Shown one piece after another: positions 9,017 to 17,584 of a DNA stretch of 64,000 nt. Position 1 is the stretch's first letter; each line of letters opens with the position of its first letter. Source of the DNA: Gammaproteobacteria bacterium 28-57-27. GTDB taxonomy: Bacteria > Pseudomonadota > Gammaproteobacteria > Halothiobacillales > Halothiobacillaceae. The position numbers and the translations under genes are program-made. A model generated the notes under the pieces. That model searched no databases, had not been told where the DNA came from, and saw only the letters and a list, made by a program, of their open reading frames with translations. The stretch is from positions 1-64,000 of the forward strand of contig NCGK01000011.1 of assembly GCA_002281735.1 (NCBI GenBank). Reading direction: 5' to 3'.

Positions 9017-10057
9017 TCATTTCGTGTTCATTTCAAGATGACGATTATGGCGAATCGAGGCGTAGATCGCCGCGCCGATAAAGGCCACGCCAATCAGTCC
9101 GGTGAGGACTTCGGGGACGTGGATTTGGATCGAGGCGATCATGATGAGCGCCAGCACGCCAATCGCGTAGTGCGCACCATGCTCCAGAAATATGAATTCG
9201 CTGAGCGTGTCTTTTTCGACTAAGTAGATCGTCATCGAACGTACAAACATGGCGCCAATGCCGAGGCCGAGCATGATGATGACGATGTCTTTGGTAATCG
9301 CAAAAGCACCGATCACGCCGTCAAATGAGAACGAGGCATCCAGCACTTCCAGGTAGAGAAACGCACCGATGCTGCCGCGTTTGACCATTTGCCCAATCAC
9401 GGGGTCTTCCTCTTCTTTTTCCAAAAAGGCCGAGAGGAAGCTGACCAAAAGATAGGTCAGGATGCCCCAGACTCCGGCGATGAGGACAGCGAACTTGTGC
9501 GCGCTTTCGACCATGGAAAGTGCGCCGACCAGCACCAATAGGGAAACCATCACGGCCACCGCGTCAATGCGACCCAGCGCGCCCATTTTTTCTTCGATCC
9601 AGTGAATCCAGTGAATGTCCTTGTCTGCGTCCAGAAAGTAATTCAGGAACACCAGTAACAGGAACATGCCACCAAAGGCGGAGATTTCGCCATGATGCTC
9701 CATGAGCCTTGCTGAATATTCATCCGGGCGGTCAATCGCCATGCTCCAGACATCGAGCAGACCCACGTCAGCCGTAAGCGAGACGATCAAAAGCGGGAAC
9801 AGCAAGCGCATACCAAACACGGCGACGAAGATGCCGACGGTAAGGAACATGGTGCGCCAGAAGCGATCCCAGGTTTTGAGGACAGAGGCGTTAATCACCG
9901 CATTGTCAAAGGAAAGCGAGACTTCCATCACGCCGAGTATTGTCGCAATCATCAAGGCGCCGAACGCGCCGCCGAGTCCGCCAGTGCTATAGCCCCACCA
10001 TGTGGCCAAGCCAAGGGCAATGGCGGTGAAGACAAAAGAAAAGGTGAAGTGCTTCAT
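9017..10057 (-). CDS. DUF475 / TerC-superfamily integral membrane protein
   Basis: The protein has 346 residues and about nine hydrophobic segments. It carries two inverted-repeat signatures, SFDNA (49-53) and SFDGV (244-248), with acidic residues inside membrane helices as in the TerC/LysE superfamily. The length and the conserved EVLDASFSFDGVIGAF stretch point to the DUF475 branch rather than canonical TerC. It is the first gene of the ter operon in the direction of transcription and probably fills the TerC role, anchoring TerD/TerB proteins or exporting metal ions. GGAG lies about 11 bases before the ATG. Family confident; transport substrate unknown. Confidence 0.85.
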   Translation of the reverse strand: MKHFTFSFVFTAIALGLATWWGYSTGGLGGAFGALMIATILGVMEVSLSFDNAVINASVLKTWDRFWRTMFLTVGIFVAVFGMRLLFPLLIVSLTADVGLLDVWSMAIDRPDEYSARLMEHHGEISAFGGMFLLLVFLNYFLDADKDIHWIHWIEEKMGALGRIDAVAVMVSLLVLVGALSMVESAHKFAVLIAGVWGILTYLLVSFLSAFLEKEEEDPVIGQMVKRGSIGAFLYLEVLDASFSFDGVIGAFAITKDIVIIMLGLGIGAMFVRSMTIYLVEKDTLSEFIFLEHGAHYAIGVLALIMIASIQIHVPEVLTGLIGVAFIGAAIYASIRHNRHLEMNTK

Positions 10058-10113
10058 TAAAAATGGCTCCAGTCTGTAAGAGGGTTAAAAAAGGTGGGCA
10101 AGGTTAGCAGGCT

Positions 10114-10635
10114 TTATGCTGAGGGCGCGCGTTGTCCACGTTTTTTGAGGTAGATCATGACATAAACCCGCCAGAAGGCTTGGATGCCCCAGTAGCCCAG
10201 GATGGCAGTGATGATCGAAAGCATAAAATGCCCGACGATTAAGGGCAGGCCAATCGAGGAGATATTGTCCCAAATCCATCGCCATTCGAAGCTCTCAGGC
10301 AGAGGTTTGAACTCGCCGGGCACGATGAGGCTGCCTAGCCAGTACGCCGAAAGCTCAATCGGCACCATGGTGAGCGGATTGGTAATAAATACCATCAGCA
10401 CGGCAATTGGCAGGTTGGCACGCAGCCAGATGGCCAAGATCGCGGCAATGGGGCTTTGGAAGGGAATAGGCAGGAACGCGGCAAATAAGCCCGCACTGAA
10501 TGCACGCGCGACCGAGTGGCGGTTGAAGTGCCAAAGATTGGGGTCGTGCAGGATGTGTGCGAAACGCTGGAAGAATTTATTGTCGCGCAGAGTATCGGGG
10601 TGGGGAGCCATGCGGCGAAACAGTTTTTTGGGCAT
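10114..10635 (-). CDS. DUF2062 membrane protein
   Basis: This 173-residue protein has a basic N-terminus (MPKKLFRRMAP) and the conserved DUF2062 core. The core contains SVARAFSAGLFAAFLPIPFQS and FITNPLTMVPIELSAYWLG, followed by two further hydrophobic segments. DUF2062 proteins are small inner-membrane proteins of unknown function, common in Proteobacteria. It lies 56 bp upstream of the DUF475 gene on the same strand, so it could be the promoter-proximal member of the ter transcript or an independent gene. The sequence does not decide this. Confidence 0.85.
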   Translation of the reverse strand: MPKKLFRRMAPHPDTLRDNKFFQRFAHILHDPNLWHFNRHSVARAFSAGLFAAFLPIPFQSPIAAILAIWLRANLPIAVLMVFITNPLTMVPIELSAYWLGSLIVPGEFKPLPESFEWRWIWDNISSIGLPLIVGHFMLSIITAILGYWGIQAFWRVYVMIYLKKRGQRAPSA

Positions 10636-10718
10636 AGCGGGCTCTCAGTGAATCTGCTGTTTATACGCGGGCATTATGAACGCTGCAATCATGTGCTTGT
10701 CGTACTTTCAACCCGAGC

Positions 10719-12752
10719 TTATGAAACATTCGGGTTAAGCCCGAAGGCTAGCTCACGCAGCTTGGTCAGTTCATCGCGCAGGCGGGCGGCCTCTTCAAAC
10801 TCAAGATTGCGTGCCTTGGTGTACATTTCCTGCTCCAGTTTTTTGATTTTTTTCGCGGCGATGTCGGGTGAAAGATATTCGCTGCTCATTTCCTGGATGC
10901 GTGTGGCCTGACCGGGACGTGAGCCGGGAATACGCGCATAGCCGGTGTCGAGAATATCGGCAATGCTTTTGCGGATGCCTTGCGGGATGATGCCGTGTTC
11001 CAGGTTGAAAGCGATTTGTTTGGTGCGGCGGCGTTCGGTTTCGTCTATGGCTTTCTGCATCGAGTTGGTGATGCGGTCGGCATAAAGAATGGCTTTGCCG
11101 TTGACGTTGCGTGCGGCGCGACCGATGGTTTGAATCAGAGCGCGTTCGGAGCGCAAAAACCCTTCCTTGTCGGCATCGAGGATTGCCACCAGCGAGACTT
11201 CGGGAATATCCAGCCCTTCGCGCAACAGGTTGATGCCGATCAGCACATCAAAGGTGCCCAGACGCAGGTCGCGGATGATTTCCACCCGCTCCACCGTGTC
11301 GATGTCGGAATGCAGATAACGCACCTTGACGCCATGATCGTGCAAATATTCCGCCAGATCTTCCGCCATGCGTTTGGTCAGTGTGGTGACCAGTACCCGC
11401 TCGTTTTTTTCGGCGCGCAGATTGATTTCCGACAAAACATCATCGACTTGGGTGCCGACCGGGCGCACTTCAAGCAGAGGATCCACGAGGCCGGTGGGGC
11501 GCACCACTTGCTCCACCACCTGCCCACTGTGTTCTGCTTCATAGGTTGATGGCGTGGCGGAAACAAAAATGGTCTGCGGCATGATGCTTTCAAATTCATC
11601 AAAACGCAGCGGGCGGTTATCCAGCGCGGAGGGCAGGCGGAAGCCGTAGTTGACCAGGTTTTCCTTGCGCGAACGGTCGCCTTTGTACATGGCGCCAACC
11701 TGCGGCACGGTGACATGCGACTCGTCGATCACCAGCAGGGCATCACGTGGGATGTAGTCGTACAGACAGGGCGGCGGCAAGCCCGGGTCACGCCCCGACA
11801 AATAGCGCGAGTAGTTTTCGATGCCGCTGCAATAGCCCAGCTCGGCCATCATCTCCAGATCAAATTGCACACGCTGTTCAAGGCGCTGCGCCTCGACCAG
11901 ACGGTCAGCCTCGCGCAACTCGATCAAGCGTGCTTTCAGTTCAATCTTGATTTCTTCCATCGCCTTGAACACGCGCTCTTTCGGCGTGACGAAGTGCGAC
12001 GATGGATACACGGTGTAGCGCGGCACGCGGTGCAAAATTTCGCCAGTCAGCGGGTCGAACAGGGTGACTTGCTCGATTTCGTCATCGAACAGCTCCACAC
12101 GCACCGCTTCGTTATCGCTTTCGGCGGGGTGAATGTCGATCACATCCCCGCGCACGCGGAAGGTGCCCCGGCGGAAGTCGATGTCATTGCGCGTGTATTG
12201 CATATCCGACAGGCGACGCAAAATAGCACGCTGATCCATGCGGTCGCCGCGTTTCAGGTGCAAAACCATCGACAGTACTGCCTGCGGGTCGCCCAAGCCG
12301 TAAATCGACGACACGGTGGCGACGATAATTACGTCCTTGCGCTCAAACAGTGACTTGGTGGCAGAAAGACGCATCTGCTCGATGTGCTCGTTCACCGCCG
12401 AGTCCTTTTCAATAAAGGTGTCCGATGCAGCGACATAGGCTTCCGGCTGGTAGTAATCGAAGTACGACACGAAGTACTCGACCGCGTTTTCGGGGAAAAA
12501 GCTCTTCATCTCGCCGTAAAGCTGCGCCGCCAGCGTTTTGTTATGCACTAGCACCAGCGTCGGACGTTGAATCTGTTGGATGACATTGGCAATGGTGAAG
12601 GTCTTGCCTGAGCCGGTCACCCCGAGCAGGGTCTGTCCGGCGAGTCCGGCGTTAATTCCGTCCACAAGCTGGCGGATCGCCGTGGGCTGGTCACCTGCGG
12701 GGGCGTAATCGGAAACGAGTTTGAACATCTTTGATTGTGCGGTGTCGGACAT
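10719..12752 (-). CDS. uvrB: UvrABC excinuclease subunit B
   Basis: The protein has 677 residues, full length for UvrB. It has the Walker A motif GVTGSGKT near residues 43-50, the beta-hairpin region [18 protein letters not shown], the helicase DESH box, helicase motifs V and VI ([22 protein letters not shown]) and a C-terminal UVR domain that contacts UvrC. It verifies damage and loads UvrC during nucleotide excision repair. The ATG at 12752 is used; a second ATG eight codons in ([10 protein letters not shown]) is also possible. It is divergent from the aminotransferase gene, with about 60 bp between the two starts. Confidence 0.98.
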   Translation of the reverse strand: MSDTAQSKMFKLVSDYAPAGDQPTAIRQLVDGINAGLAGQTLLGVTGSGKTFTIANVIQQIQRPTLVLVHNKTLAAQLYGEMKSFFPENAVEYFVSYFDYYQPEAYVAASDTFIEKDSAVNEHIEQMRLSATKSLFERKDVIIVATVSSIYGLGDPQAVLSMVLHLKRGDRMDQRAILRRLSDMQYTRNDIDFRRGTFRVRGDVIDIHPAESDNEAVRVELFDDEIEQVTLFDPLTGEILHRVPRYTVYPSSHFVTPKERVFKAMEEIKIELKARLIELREADRLVEAQRLEQRVQFDLEMMAELGYCSGIENYSRYLSGRDPGLPPPCLYDYIPRDALLVIDESHVTVPQVGAMYKGDRSRKENLVNYGFRLPSALDNRPLRFDEFESIMPQTIFVSATPSTYEAEHSGQVVEQVVRPTGLVDPLLEVRPVGTQVDDVLSEINLRAEKNERVLVTTLTKRMAEDLAEYLHDHGVKVRYLHSDIDTVERVEIIRDLRLGTFDVLIGINLLREGLDIPEVSLVAILDADKEGFLRSERALIQTIGRAARNVNGKAILYADRITNSMQKAIDETERRRTKQIAFNLEHGIIPQGIRKSIADILDTGYARIPGSRPGQATRIQEMSSEYLSPDIAAKKIKKLEQEMYTKARNLEFEEAARLRDELTKLRELAFGLNPNVS

Positions 12753-12815
12753 GCGGGGCAGGTTACGTTAAAATGAACATTCTTGCGTTTTGTTACATTT
12801 ATTGAGGTTGTGTTC

Positions 12816-13997
12816 TTGGACATTCATCTGTCGCACCGGGTTCAACGGATTAAGCCATCACCGACGCTGGCCGTGTCGGCACTCGCCGCCAAACTGAAAG
12901 CCGAAGGTCGCGATATTATCAGCCTCGGCACCGGCGAGCCGGATTTTGATACGCCAATGCACATCCGCGAGGCGGGCATTCAAGCCATCCGTAACGGCTT
13001 CACCCGCTATACGCAGGTCGATGGCATTCCGTCGCTCAAAAAAGCGGTAATCGACAAATTTCAGCGCGATAGTGGCCTGAGTTACGCGCCCAACCAGATT
13101 TTGGTGTCTGTGGGCGGCAAACAAAGCTTTTACAACCTTGCCATGGCCTTGCTGGACAGCGGTGACGAAGTCATTATCCCTGCGCCGTATTGGGTGTCCT
13201 ATCCCGACATGGTACTGCTGGCGGACGGCAAACCCGTGATCGTGGAGTGCGAACAGACACAGGGCTTTAAACTCATGCCCGCGCAGCTTGAAGCCGCGAT
13301 TACCATGCGCACCAAGCTGTTTGTCATCAACAGTCCCTCTAATCCTACCGGCGTGGCCTACACCCGCAAGGAGCTGGAAGCGCTGGGTGAAGTGCTGCGT
13401 CGTCATCCTCATGTGCTGATCGCCACGGATGACATGTACGAAAAAATCCTTTGGGCGGATGAAAGCTTTTGCAACATCCTCATGGCCTGCCCGGATCTGT
13501 ATGACCGTACCATCGTGCTTAATGGTGTATCCAAGGCGTATGCCATGACCGGATGGCGCATCGGCTATGCCGCAGGGCCGGTCAAACTCATCAACGCCAT
13601 GGCCAATGTGCAGTCGCAAAGTACCTCAAATCCTACGTCGATTTCCCAAGTGGCGGCGCAAGCAGCCTTGGAAGGTGGAGATGCCTGCATTTTGCCCATG
13701 ATTGAAGCCTTTAAATCGCGGCATGACTTTGTGGTGGCTGCGCTGAATGCCTTGCCGGGCGTGTCCTGCCTGCCCAGCCAAGGCGCGTTTTACGGCTTTC
13801 CCGACATGAAGGAAGCCATGCGTCGCCTGAACCTCAAGGACGACATCGAGCTCTCCAACAAGCTGCTCTACGATGCCGGGGTTGCAGTGGTGCCCGGCTC
13901 GGCGTTTGGCGCACCAGGGCATGTGCGCTTGTCTTATGCTACGTCTATGCCACAGCTTGAAGAAGCGATGCGCCGTTTTGCCAAGGCTTTGGTCTGA
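12816..13997 (+). CDS. aspC: Aspartate aminotransferase, class I PLP-dependent
   Basis: Read from a TTG at 12816, with GAGG 8 bases upstream, the protein has 393 residues and begins MDIHLSHRVQRIKPSPTLAV, which is canonical for this subgroup. Upstream TTG and GTG codons are less well placed. Visible motifs are the N-terminal GTGEPDFDTP, the NSPSNPTGVAY substrate loop and the PLP-lysine segment NGVSKAYAMTGWRIGYAAGP. It should interconvert aspartate/2-oxoglutarate and oxaloacetate/glutamate; related enzymes also act on other amino acids. Two tRNA genes with their own promoter follow. Confidence 0.93.
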   Translation: MDIHLSHRVQRIKPSPTLAVSALAAKLKAEGRDIISLGTGEPDFDTPMHIREAGIQAIRNGFTRYTQVDGIPSLKKAVIDKFQRDSGLSYAPNQILVSVGGKQSFYNLAMALLDSGDEVIIPAPYWVSYPDMVLLADGKPVIVECEQTQGFKLMPAQLEAAITMRTKLFVINSPSNPTGVAYTRKELEALGEVLRRHPHVLIATDDMYEKILWADESFCNILMACPDLYDRTIVLNGVSKAYAMTGWRIGYAAGPVKLINAMANVQSQSTSNPTSISQVAAQAALEGGDACILPMIEAFKSRHDFVVAALNALPGVSCLPSQGAFYGFPDMKEAMRRLNLKDDIELSNKLLYDAGVAVVPGSAFGAPGHVRLSYATSMPQLEEAMRRFAKALV

Positions 13998-14030
13998 GCA
14001 TTTGATGTAAGCAAAATTTAACAAAAGGCG

Positions 14031-14058
14031 TTGACAGCCCTTCGTAAGCCTCTATAAT
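14031..14058 (+). promoter_or_regulatory. Sigma70-type promoter of the tRNA-Asn/tRNA-Arg unit
   Basis: A perfect -35 box TTGACA (14031-14036) and a perfect -10 box TATAAT (14053-14058) are separated by 16 bp. The -10 box ends 18 bp before the first tRNA base. A GC-rich stretch (GCGCCCCC) follows the -10 box, resembling the discriminator of stringently controlled stable-RNA promoters. Confidence 0.9.
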
Positions 14059-14076
14059 GCGCCCCCACAGAGTTAC

Positions 14077-14151
14077 TCCCGAATGGCGCAGCGGTAGCGC
14101 AGCGGACTGTTAATCCGTTGGTCGTTGGTTCGAATCCAACTTCGGGAGCCA
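14077..14151 (+). tRNA. tRNA-Asn (GTT)
   Basis: The sequence folds as a complete cloverleaf. The acceptor stem TCCCGAA (14077-14083) pairs with TTCGGGA (14141-14147), the anticodon loop is CTGTTAA with anticodon GTT, and the T-arm contains GGTTCGAATCC. The discriminator G is followed by an encoded CCA (14149-14151). It is the first gene of a two-tRNA transcript. Confidence 0.97.
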
Positions 14152-14165
14152 TCTGTGATAGTTAA

Positions 14166-14242
14166 GCGCCCGTAGCTCAGTTGGATAGAGTATCTGGCTA
14201 CGAACCAGAGGGTCGGGCGTTCGAATCGCTCCGGGCGCACCA
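14166..14242 (+). tRNA. tRNA-Arg (ACG)
   Basis: The acceptor stem GCGCCCG (14166-14172) pairs with CGGGCGC (14232-14238), and the anticodon stem-loop TCTGG-CTACGAA-CCAGA gives anticodon ACG. The T-loop is TTCGAAT, and CCA is encoded at 14240-14242. The T-stem has one G-T pair. It lies 14 bp after tRNA-Asn and shares its promoter and terminator. Confidence 0.96.
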
Positions 14243-14250
14243 TATAAATT

Positions 14251-14287
14251 AAGGACTTAGGTAGAAATACCTAGGTCCTTTTTCTTT
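14251..14287 (+). terminator. Intrinsic terminator after the tRNA pair
   Basis: A 13-bp stem (AAGGACTTAGGTA against TACCTAGGTCCTT, one G-T pair) closes a GAAA tetraloop and is followed by a T-rich run to 14287. It lies 8 bp after tRNA-Arg. The remaining sequence to 14477 holds no recognisable gene. Confidence 0.93.
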
Positions 14288-14477
14288 GGGAGTGGCTCCA
14301 CGTGACCACTTGCCTTGCGCTAGGCTGCTTTTTGGGGGGTGTATACAGGCGGGTGGGGGCTCGGCAAGGCGTTTGAGTTTTGCCCGGTGGGGAGGTGGGG
14401 ACTTAGTTGTCTGCATGAATTGTCGGGGGTGAACCCTTTCCTACAGTGAACCCGCATTGTCTTCTGTAGGAGAGGTT

Positions 14478-15794
14478 TCAACTCTTGAGTTGCGCTTTCG
14501 ATTCGCAGCACGTAAAGGCATACGTATACGAGGATGGTGTGTAGAAATTTGCATTGAGCTGCGAAGTGCGTATGAGCTCGCGCTTGAAACGGTAAAACAG
14601 TTCCTGGTCAACCTCGCCCGGCGTTTGCCAGAACGTTTCCAGGGGCAGCGGGCTGACCAGTCCCGGAACATCATAAACCGCTGCACCGAGGAGCTTGACA
14701 GGGACTGCGTGGTACAAGGATGAAAGACCTACGGTGCTGTTGATGGTGACAACACCGCATGAGTTTTTTTGCAGCGAGGGTAGGTGTCCGTCGTGGATGT
14801 AGATCAGTCGCTCATGCAGATGCCATGTGGCAGAGAGTTCTTTCACGAGGGCGGTGTAGTCTATGTAGCCACGATCCATCGGGTGATGTTTGAGTACCAG
14901 TGTGCGCTCTGCGGGCGCGTGTTCGGCAAAGGACTGCACCAGCGTGCGGATAAAGCTTTCCACCGATGCGAAGTTACTGTGATAAAGCACCTGACTGTCG
15001 TTGAAGACTTGCAGGGGAACCAGGAAGTAGCGTTTGTGCATGGCAGCGGATGCCAATATGTTCATCACGGCTTTTTCAGTGTGTGCGTACAAAGATTTGC
15101 GCAGTCCCGAGCGCACCCACGCGATCCCTTCCAGCAGAGGGTTGAGGCGTCGGTGGTGCTGATAGTGTGGGTAGCGCCAGTACATCAGCACAGCCGCGAG
15201 GTTGTAGCGCATGGCATAGCCCGCCGCGCGTGAAAAGCGGAAGCTGATCGAGCAAGGTTCGGCCTTGGGGCGCAGAGGAAGACTACGATAGTAGGCTGCA
15301 TCCCTTGATATGAGGGAGTTGCCATTGACGCCGTGCCTTTCGAATGTGACGTAATTGGGGCGCAGATAACCTTCTTCGAAAATATAGGTTTTGATACCAC
15401 GACGATCGGCTACGTTCCAGGCGGAACGGTGATAAATGCGCCATTCTCCAAACAACACGATGGCATCAATGTGGTGTTCGTTCAGGACGCCTTCCAACCA
15501 TTCCGGCCAGGCTTGCGTGGTTCCACGGTAGGCAATGGAGGGCGCTCGTCGGTAAAACAGTTCGTCGCCAGCGTTCAATTGAATCTTGAGGACTCGACAA
15601 CCCTTGCTGGAAAGGAAGTCTGCAAGGTGCGCGAAGAAAGGACCGATCGGTCCCTGGAGTAGAAGGATGTTCTCATGCCGGACGAGTTGTTTCAGTGTCA
15701 GGCAATCTACGGTGGGCTCATCGATTTGGCTGATAGGCGGCACGTCGGCTCTCGAAAAGTAGGGGGTGTGGCGGTGATTTTGGCTTTTGTGCAT
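14478..15794 (-). CDS. kpsS: KpsS-type capsule Kdo transferase
   Basis: The protein has 438 residues. Its core resembles KpsS/LipB capsule proteins: NILLLQGPIGPFFAHLADFL near the N-terminus, FEEGYLRPNYVTFERHGVNG (a family signature), then LKHHPMDRGYIDY and TINSTVGLSSLYHAVPVKLLG. KpsS adds the first Kdo residue to phosphatidylglycerol at the cytoplasmic face, starting the poly-Kdo linker of group 2 capsules, which KpsC then extends. It is the last gene of the 21.0-14.5 kb minus-strand operon and begins 3 bp after the small membrane protein gene. The first 40 residues are poorly conserved, so a slightly later start is possible. Confidence 0.88.
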   Translation of the reverse strand: MHKSQNHRHTPYFSRADVPPISQIDEPTVDCLTLKQLVRHENILLLQGPIGPFFAHLADFLSSKGCRVLKIQLNAGDELFYRRAPSIAYRGTTQAWPEWLEGVLNEHHIDAIVLFGEWRIYHRSAWNVADRRGIKTYIFEEGYLRPNYVTFERHGVNGNSLISRDAAYYRSLPLRPKAEPCSISFRFSRAAGYAMRYNLAAVLMYWRYPHYQHHRRLNPLLEGIAWVRSGLRKSLYAHTEKAVMNILASAAMHKRYFLVPLQVFNDSQVLYHSNFASVESFIRTLVQSFAEHAPAERTLVLKHHPMDRGYIDYTALVKELSATWHLHERLIYIHDGHLPSLQKNSCGVVTINSTVGLSSLYHAVPVKLLGAAVYDVPGLVSPLPLETFWQTPGEVDQELFYRFKRELIRTSQLNANFYTPSSYTYAFTCCESKAQLKS

Positions 15795-15797
15795 GGG

Positions 15798-16145
15798 TTA
15801 TTTGATGGTCTGTTCGTGCAGCCTCTTTTTGAGCACTAGATCGATCACCGCCTGTTCGCGCTTGTTGGCACGCATACAATGACCCTCTTGTATCTTGTCC
15901 GTCACCCATATCACCGCGCGCGCCCAGCGCTTCTGCTCGCGGACACGCCAAGCGTGGGACGACACCGACTCCCAGGCATAACCATTGAACACGGTAGCAT
16001 TTACGAAGTGATCCATGGCGCGCACGCCATGTCGTGCGCGTTCGGTGCGTCCGAAGAATCCTACCCAGACGATAATCAGATACCCGAAAACCGCCAGTGG
16101 TACGACTACCACCATCAGGGCAAATCCAGCCATGCGTTCCTTCAT
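15798..16145 (-). CDS. Small single-span membrane protein of the capsule-linker operon
   Basis: I do not recognise this 115-residue protein. Residues 5-30 are strongly hydrophobic (GFALMVVVVPLAVFGYLIIVW), giving one transmembrane helix near the N-terminus. The rest is a basic, presumably cytoplasmic domain rich in Arg and Lys and ending in charged helices (KREQAVIDLVLKKRLHEQ). The start overlaps the P450 gene by 4 bases and the stop is 3 bp before kpsS, so it is clearly part of this operon. It may tether or partner the P450 or Kdo transferases at the membrane; that is inference from position only. Confidence 0.7.
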   Translation of the reverse strand: MKERMAGFALMVVVVPLAVFGYLIIVWVGFFGRTERARHGVRAMDHFVNATVFNGYAWESVSSHAWRVREQKRWARAVIWVTDKIQEGHCMRANKREQAVIDLVLKKRLHEQTIK

Positions 16146-17551
16146 GCAGTAGTCTCAGTCTCGGGCAGTCTTTTTTTCAATACCAAGTGCATACCATTGT
16201 CCGAACGTATGGTTAATCGGCCGACGGGATCGGGCTGAAAGCCCGGTGCCAGCTCAAAGCTGAAGCGTCTGAGTAATTCGGACAGGATCAGGACGGCTTC
16301 CTGCATGGCGAAGGTCGCGCCGATACACACCCGCTGCCCCATGCCGAAGGGCAGGTAGGCATTTTTGGGTATGCTACGTCCGCCTGATTTCGGATCAAAG
16401 CGTGCCGGACAGAACTCGTGCGGAGCATCCCACAACGCTTCATGTCGGTGCAGCAGCCAAGGGGCGACGACTAGGGATGCCCCCGCTTGAAGATGCTTGT
16501 CGCGCATGTCCGTGTCACGGCTGACCTCCCGAGCCAGGAAACCGACAGGAGGATATAGCCTCATCGACTCCATGAAAATACGCCGCACCAGTCCCATGCG
16601 TTTGACCGCTGCCAGAGGTACCGATCCGCGCTCCTCACCCAAGACTTCTGTGACTTCCTTGGCCGCAGCGTGCTGGATGTCGGGGGAGATCGAAAGCAGG
16701 TAAAGCGTCCAAGTCAGCGCACTGGCCGAGGTTTCATGCCCGGCCAGGAATAGCATGGCGACTTGATCGACGATCTCGTCAAAGCCGAAGGCTTGACCGG
16801 AGTCTGGATCCTTGGCGCGCAGGATGGATGCCAGGATGTCCTCATGCTCGCTGGCTTCACCGCGCATGAAGACCTCGTAACGTGGACGGATGACGCGTTC
16901 CAGGCTGGCGCGGATAATCTTTGCATCGCCCCGCCGTTTGCGGTCGGAAAAGCGCAGCAGCCAGTTGTCTGGCACCTTGAACATGCGCAGCAGAGCCAGT
17001 TTGGGCGAGGCCTCCTGAAAGCGCACGAAGGCTTCCAGTACGTTCATGGCCTCTTCGGTATCCAGATTGGCCGACATGATGGTGCGGAAGATAATGTCCG
17101 CCGTGACCAAGGTCATTTCCTTGTCAACATCCACCACTGCGCCGTCTGGATGCTCTCCAAGCCGGGTCAGCATGCGAGTCGTGGCCTCCTGCATCCGTTC
17201 GAATACGCGCTCCACCTGGCTGTTGTCGAAGGCGACATCCAGCATGTCGCGCTGCTTGCGCCATTGCGCCCCATTGGTGGTGAAAATGCTTTCGCCCAGC
17301 AGCGGTGCCAAAAGATCACCCAGCATACGGTGCTTCGGGAAGGCATCGACCTCGTCCACCATGACTTGCTTGACCAGTTCCGGCTGGTTGACCATGAACA
17401 GTTCCAACCCCGGCAGTTTGATCTGCCCCATCTTCATCCGGTAACTGCGCTCGTACAGGCCGTCCAGCCACGAGCGCCGCTTGCTGAAAAATATGAACAA
17501 AAGCGAGGCCTTATTTTTGAGCGGCTTGGGATAGATGGGGCAGCGAGTCAT
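16142..17551 (-). CDS. Cytochrome P450 in the capsule-linker operon
   Basis: This 469-residue protein has all P450 landmarks: I-helix AGHETS (270-275), K-helix ExxR as ESMR (328-331) and heme loop FGMGQRVCIG with the cysteine ligand at 409. The overall pattern resembles fatty-acid/alkane hydroxylase-type P450s, but substrate cannot be read from it. The N-terminus has a short hydrophobic patch (ASLLFIFF, 15-22). It lies between an alpha/beta hydrolase and a small membrane protein, flanked by kpsC and kpsS. A P450 is not part of canonical capsule operons. The natural lipid substrate there would be the lyso-phosphatidylglycerol anchor or a fatty acid; this is inference. Its redox partner is not encoded nearby. 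Confidence 0.95.
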   Translation of the reverse strand: MTRCPIYPKPLKNKASLLFIFFSKRRSWLDGLYERSYRMKMGQIKLPGLELFMVNQPELVKQVMVDEVDAFPKHRMLGDLLAPLLGESIFTTNGAQWRKQRDMLDVAFDNSQVERVFERMQEATTRMLTRLGEHPDGAVVDVDKEMTLVTADIIFRTIMSANLDTEEAMNVLEAFVRFQEASPKLALLRMFKVPDNWLLRFSDRKRRGDAKIIRASLERVIRPRYEVFMRGEASEHEDILASILRAKDPDSGQAFGFDEIVDQVAMLFLAGHETSASALTWTLYLLSISPDIQHAAAKEVTEVLGEERGSVPLAAVKRMGLVRRIFMESMRLYPPVGFLAREVSRDTDMRDKHLQAGASLVVAPWLLHRHEALWDAPHEFCPARFDPKSGGRSIPKNAYLPFGMGQRVCIGATFAMQEAVLILSELLRRFSFELAPGFQPDPVGRLTIRSDNGMHLVLKKRLPETETTA

Positions 17552-17584
17552 CGGTATTGGCTTCTCCGGAAGGGTAAAGAAGTT

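Noticed and set aside
9017-10057. Calling the membrane protein canonical TerC
   Set aside because: The length and the EVLDASFSFDGV region fit the DUF475 branch better, so I kept the broader superfamily label.
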